A DNA stretch of 7,806 bases, taken from the NCBI GenBank assembly GCA_009885665.1, contig VFKI01000106.1:1-7806 (forward strand), given 5' to 3'. The position numbers and the translations under genes were made by a program. Position 1 is the first letter of the stretch; every line of letters begins with the position of its first letter. The DNA comes from Gammaproteobacteria bacterium (GTDB lineage: Bacteria; Pseudomonadota; Gammaproteobacteria; DSM-16500). Of the stretch, positions 5,541 through 7,806 are shown in pieces. A model generated the notes under the pieces. That model was given only the letters and a program-made list of their open reading frames with translations, made no database searches and was not told where the DNA came from.

Positions 5541-7112
5541 TTACCTTATTGCAATCGCCTGTGCACGCTGCGGATAATTGATAAATGGCAGCCGGATTTT
5601 TGTCACCGGAAAATCCTCCGCAAACATCACATACCCGGTGAGATCACGCAGGTTGGATATCTCTGAATCCATTACCACCGGTTCCGGTGTTGCAGGTACC
5701 ACTTGTCTACTACGCCAGCCAAACCCGCTGGTTATCTGTACACGCTCGACGTGATGCTTGCCAAGTATCTCGCTTGCCCGGTCAGCATTCAGTGCATTGG
5801 ATGCACCCAGCACCAGATAGTTGCGGAAACACGACAGCAATGTCTTTGTCGCATCACGGCCATAGGTTTCATCCAGCTGTGCCCAGTCCTGGATGCTACC
5901 AACAATGCGCAGGCCGTGCTTCCTGCCCTTGGTTGCTGCGGGCACAAACGATTCCAGCTTGCCGAGTGATTCAAGTTCATCAAGGAACAGCCACAGCCGT
6001 GTCGCTCTTGTTGGTTCATGACTTAGAATAGTTGCGCAAACAGTGTCAATCCACGCGGCCACCAGTGGCCGCTGGGTGGATCGCATATCCTCACGCCATG
6101 TGATAAACAGGTTGCCGCCATCTGGATTTTGTACCCAGTCGCTGATGGAAAAATCCCCCTCATTCATAAAGCGTAGCGGACGCACATACTTATTCATGAG
6201 AAACTGCACACTGGCTGTTGCCTTCTCAGCATTCTCGCGGAAATATCCGCGTGAATCCGTGTTAGACAGGAAATCACGGATGACATCACCATCCTCACGC
6301 ACTAAAAGATTAACCAGCATCTCCTGATCAGGGGTATTGTCCTCTGCAAGCTTACGCATAGTGTCTGCCAGAACATCGCGTGCATAGGTACACCACTGCT
6401 CATCACCCGGGTCTGTCTGTGGTGGGATGATGCTTTTTGCCATACGGTCAAAATCATGCACGCCACGGATTTCATTGAACAGTGACCAGCCAGCCGAGCG
6501 CTTGTCAAAAGGATTCAATATAGTGTCGCCCGGAAAACTGAACTTCGAATAGAAGGTACCATTTGGATCGATGATGGCAAGCCGGTCTCGGCGTTTTACC
6601 GCTGATGCAAGCATGCTCTCCATCGCCACCGACTTTCCGGCACCAGTAGAGGCGCATATCATGGTGCCACGGTTTTCCAGATGTAGTGGTACCGGCATGT
6701 TGCCAATCATGATTGGTGCGAGTGGTTTTATCCCAGTTGTTTGTTTTCCCTGCTTGCGCAATTCACGTCGTCGTTGCGAATTGGTACGCCAGTTGGTAGC
6801 TTTGACCCGGCGTCTGACATGATGCCAGTTTGCCATGCGGGTACCACGCAGCCACCGGTGATAAGGCGCGCCCCTGAAACCATCATCGGCATAGGCAGAA
6901 ATGAGCCAGCCTATTCCCACTGCAAGTGCGAGTCCCGCAAGGATGCCCGCGATTATCCATGGGTTATGTGATGTCGCATGCAATGCGGCGGTTATCATCT
7001 CAGGGAAAGGTGTCAGCGGAATATTTGCAATCCAGACACCCGCGAGCCAGCCGCCAACCACCAGCACTACGCCACATGCGAAAGTAATATTGTTGACCTC
7101 ATGTTTCTGCAT
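5541..7112 (-). CDS. trwB: Type IV coupling protein, VirD4/TrwB class
   Basis: This 523-residue membrane ATPase couples the relaxase-DNA complex to the type IV secretion channel and helps pump DNA. Two membrane helices lie at about 9-29 and 52-73, separated by a short periplasmic loop, followed by a strongly basic stretch (82-120). The soluble motor has Walker A STGAGKS (155-161) with lysine K160, and Walker B LWLFLDELESL (373-383) with D378 and E379. GSIQDWAQL (405-413) is a conserved arginine-finger/sensor-side segment of the family. R388 TrwB has 507 residues, so this is complete. The ATG follows GAAGGAA by about ten bases. It sits 51 bases after the trwA-like gene and 28 before the relaxase gene, an operon order identical to trwA-trwB-trwC. 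Assignment to the class is firm; the gene symbol follows the R388 layout. Confidence 0.96.
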   Translation of the reverse strand: MQKHEVNNITFACGVVLVVGGWLAGVWIANIPLTPFPEMITAALHATSHNPWIIAGILAGLALAVGIGWLISAYADDGFRGAPYHRWLRGTRMANWHHVRRRVKATNWRTNSQRRRELRKQGKQTTGIKPLAPIMIGNMPVPLHLENRGTMICASTGAGKSVAMESMLASAVKRRDRLAIIDPNGTFYSKFSFPGDTILNPFDKRSAGWSLFNEIRGVHDFDRMAKSIIPPQTDPGDEQWCTYARDVLADTMRKLAEDNTPDQEMLVNLLVREDGDVIRDFLSNTDSRGYFRENAEKATASVQFLMNKYVRPLRFMNEGDFSISDWVQNPDGGNLFITWREDMRSTQRPLVAAWIDTVCATILSHEPTRATRLWLFLDELESLGKLESFVPAATKGRKHGLRIVGSIQDWAQLDETYGRDATKTLLSCFRNYLVLGASNALNADRASEILGKHHVERVQITSGFGWRSRQVVPATPEPVVMDSEISNLRDLTGYVMFAEDFPVTKIRLPFINYPQRAQAIAIR

Positions 7113-7163
7113 CGCCAGGGTTCCTTCAATCTGTGCAAATATATATAGTACGAATGCCGCCGC

Positions 7164-7580
7164 CTATTCCCCTTCCCCACTGCGGATGCGGCTGATAATA
7201 TCAGCAAGCTCTGGCATCAATCTTGAAAGTATTTCTTCAGTGGAGTTGCCGGTGGCAAGTGATGCACGCAGCTCGTTGACATCCCCAGTGGTTGTCCTGC
7301 TGCACATCATCGACAGTAATGCTGTCTGCATGGTGATAGATGCCTGCTGGTTGCGCTCAATGTCTGCAAGCCTGCCATCAACTTCATGTTGCCATGCAGC
7401 GGACTGCATACTGTTGCCAGCATGAAAAGTGTCGCGATGATCACCACGACCCATGGCGCGATCACGGATATATTTTGACAGGTGACGATATCCAGACAGC
7501 GCTGCTGCCTCCTCAAGACGGAGCAGGTCATCGTGCTGGAACCAGATGGGAACGGGTCTGCCGCTTTTATTATTGGCCAT
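7164..7580 (-). CDS. trwA: Ribbon-helix-helix relaxosome accessory protein (TrwA-like)
   Basis: The 138-residue product has an N-terminal ribbon-helix-helix fold: a strand at about 8-15 (RPVPIWFQ), helix A at 16-30 (HDDLLRLEEAAALSG) and helix B at 33-43 (HLSKYIRDRAM). A helical C-terminal part (60-138) probably supports oligomerisation. R388 TrwA is of similar build at about 121 residues; it binds the origin of transfer, stimulates the relaxase and coupling protein, and represses its own operon. Sequence likeness to TrwA is modest, so the name rests mainly on fold and position: first gene of a trwB-trwC operon, next to the origin. AGGAAA lies seven bases before the ATG. Inverted repeats over the promoter just upstream are the natural candidates for its binding sites. 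Confidence 0.85.
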   Translation of the reverse strand: MANNKSGRPVPIWFQHDDLLRLEEAAALSGYRHLSKYIRDRAMGRGDHRDTFHAGNSMQSAAWQHEVDGRLADIERNQQASITMQTALLSMMCSRTTTGDVNELRASLATGNSTEEILSRLMPELADIISRIRSGEGE

Positions 7581-7582
7581 GC

Positions 7583-7657
7583 TTGTTTCCTATATGTTTT
7601 GTATATCCATCAATCAGCGTGAAAGCTGATTATATATCGCAATTCATATAGAAACAA
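7583..7657. promoter_or_regulatory. Nested inverted repeats over the trwABC promoter (probable operator)
   Basis: The inner repeat is AATCAGC (7612-7618) and GCTGATT (7625-7631) around GTGAAA. The outer arms are TTGTTTCCTATATG (7583-7596) and CATATAGAAACAA (7645-7657), complementary except for one extra base. The two pairs share almost the same centre, near 7621. The inner repeat overlaps the -10 box and predicted start point; the outer right arm contains the -35 box and the outer left arm the trwA ribosome site. This symmetry fits a dimeric or tetrameric repressor, and autoregulation by the TrwA-like protein would match what is known for R388. The binding itself is inferred. Confidence 0.6.
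7629..7657 (-). promoter_or_regulatory. Sigma-70-type promoter for the trwABC operon
   Basis: On the minus strand a perfect TATAAT (-10, bases 7634-7629) lies 17 bp downstream of TTGTTT (-35, bases 7657-7652). The expected start point is near 7622, giving a leader of about 41 bases before the trwA ATG. The -35 matches only its first three bases strongly, so activity may be moderate. Confidence 0.65.
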
Positions 7658-7664
7658 TATAGTA

Positions 7665-7677
7665 AATGAAATTCATT
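7665..7677. repeat. Palindrome AATGAA-A-TTCATT
   Basis: A 13-bp palindrome with a single central A sits upstream of the trwABC -35 box and left of the presumed nick region. With one extra A allowed, the symmetry extends to GTA..TAC (7662-7679). It may be a further accessory-protein site in the origin of transfer. Confidence 0.4.
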
Positions 7678-7743
7678 ACGTTTTTATAAGCCGTTGCTTA
7701 TTATGGTTTTTAGCACACGCGGAGCGGTGCGTGATGTGTATTG

Positions 7744-7774
7744 AGATTTTGAGCCCGTTAAGGGCTCAAAATCT
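7744..7774. repeat. Perfect 13-bp inverted repeat beside the presumed nick
   Basis: AGATTTTGAGCCC (7744-7756) and GGGCTCAAAATCT (7762-7774) are exact complements around GTTAA. No T run follows on either strand at the proper distance, so it is not a standard terminator. Its place against the GTATTG motif suggests a cruciform or protein-recognition element of the origin of transfer, for nicking or for ending transfer. Confidence 0.8.
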
Positions 7775-7796
7775 AGTTGGTTTTTGGGCGTTAAGG
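7756..7796 (+). repeat. 8-bp direct repeat CGTTAAGG
   Basis: CGTTAAGG occurs at 7756-7763 (spanning the loop of the 13-bp inverted repeat) and again at 7789-7796, 33 bp apart, about three helical turns. A GTTGG pair at 7776-7780 and 7796-7800 adds a second short direct repeat. These could be binding sites at the edge of the origin; an 8-bp match can also arise by chance. Confidence 0.35.
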
Positions 7797-7806
7797 TTGG
7801 AAAGGC

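Larger units (their letters stand above)
7658..7806 (+). other. oriT: Putative origin of transfer (oriT), MOBF type
   Basis: This non-coding block lies directly beyond trwA, where R388 has its origin. A GC-rich hairpin (GCAC, bulged A, CGC / GCG, GTGC; 7713-7730, loop GGA) is followed on the plus strand by GTGTATTG (7736-7743). In R388, as I recall, a GCACC-GAAA-GGTGC hairpin is followed by GTATTGTCT/ATAGCCC with the nick at the slash. Here the bases after GTATTG differ (AGATTTTGAGCCC) and the hairpin is further away, so the exact nick is uncertain, probably within 7740-7750. Plus-strand polarity would lead rightward and bring the trw genes in last, as in R388. The origin may continue past the window edge. 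Confidence 0.6.

Noticed and set aside
5687..6327. Plus-strand ORFs opposite the coupling protein gene
   Set aside because: They mirror the coding constraint of the trwB strand and have no supporting signals.
6901..7425. 174-codon plus-strand ORF spanning trwB and trwA
   Set aside because: It lies antisense across two confident genes and their spacer; composition and lack of a ribosome site point to a shadow frame.
7590..7610. Six-codon minus-strand mini-ORF before trwA (ATG GAT ATA ... TAG)
   Set aside because: No ribosome site precedes it and there is no attenuator-like arrangement; likely chance in A/T-rich DNA.
7744..7774. The 13-bp inverted repeat as a Rho-independent terminator
   Set aside because: The GC part of the stem is followed by AAAATCT on both strands, not by a U tract; the first T run on the plus strand is seven bases beyond the stem.
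1..7806. CRISPR arrays, tRNA or rRNA genes, insertion sequences
   Set aside because: No regularly spaced repeats, cloverleaf-like segments, rRNA-like stretches, transposase motifs or terminal inverted repeats were seen.

Overview
The window carries the DNA-processing end of a conjugative element of the R388/TrwABC type. Three leftward genes on the minus strand encode a ribbon-helix-helix accessory protein (TrwA-like, 7164-7580), a VirD4/TrwB-class coupling ATPase (5541-7112) and a MOBF relaxase-helicase (TrwC/TraI-like, 2600-5512). Gene order, protein lengths, the catalytic tyrosines, the three-histidine metal site and the Walker motifs all match the R388 trwA-trwB-trwC module. The source is most likely a conjugative plasmid or integrative conjugative element of a proteobacterium, probably a gammaproteobacterium. 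Nothing in the window fixes the genus.

To the right of trwA (7581-7806) lies a non-coding block that I read as the trwABC promoter followed by the origin of transfer. It holds a perfect TATAAT box with a 17-bp spacer, two nearly concentric inverted repeats over the promoter, an A/T palindrome, a GC-rich hairpin, a GTATTG motif resembling the R388 nic region, and a perfect 13-bp inverted repeat. The polarity fits the R388 arrangement, in which the tra genes enter the recipient last.

The left side is different in character. A rightward 29-residue gene tail (1-92) is followed by a leader of about 130 bases and a 647-residue protein (227-2170) that I do not recognise. This gene is visibly richer in A+T than the trw genes and converges on the relaxase gene. 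Its leader can fold so that the Shine-Dalgarno sequence is completely paired, with a competing short helix available, which suggests translational control. The protein is soluble, helical and hydrophilic, with a long low-complexity middle and a compact-looking C-terminal part. A cargo or effector of the neighbouring secretion system is possible but unproven.

The 429-bp gap between the convergent genes (2171-2599) holds two hairpins, three boxes built on a TTTTGCA core (two of them containing the palindrome TTTTGCAAAA, exactly 60 bp apart), a possible 55-residue minus-strand ORF and a short minus-strand open frame that may be a gene remnant.
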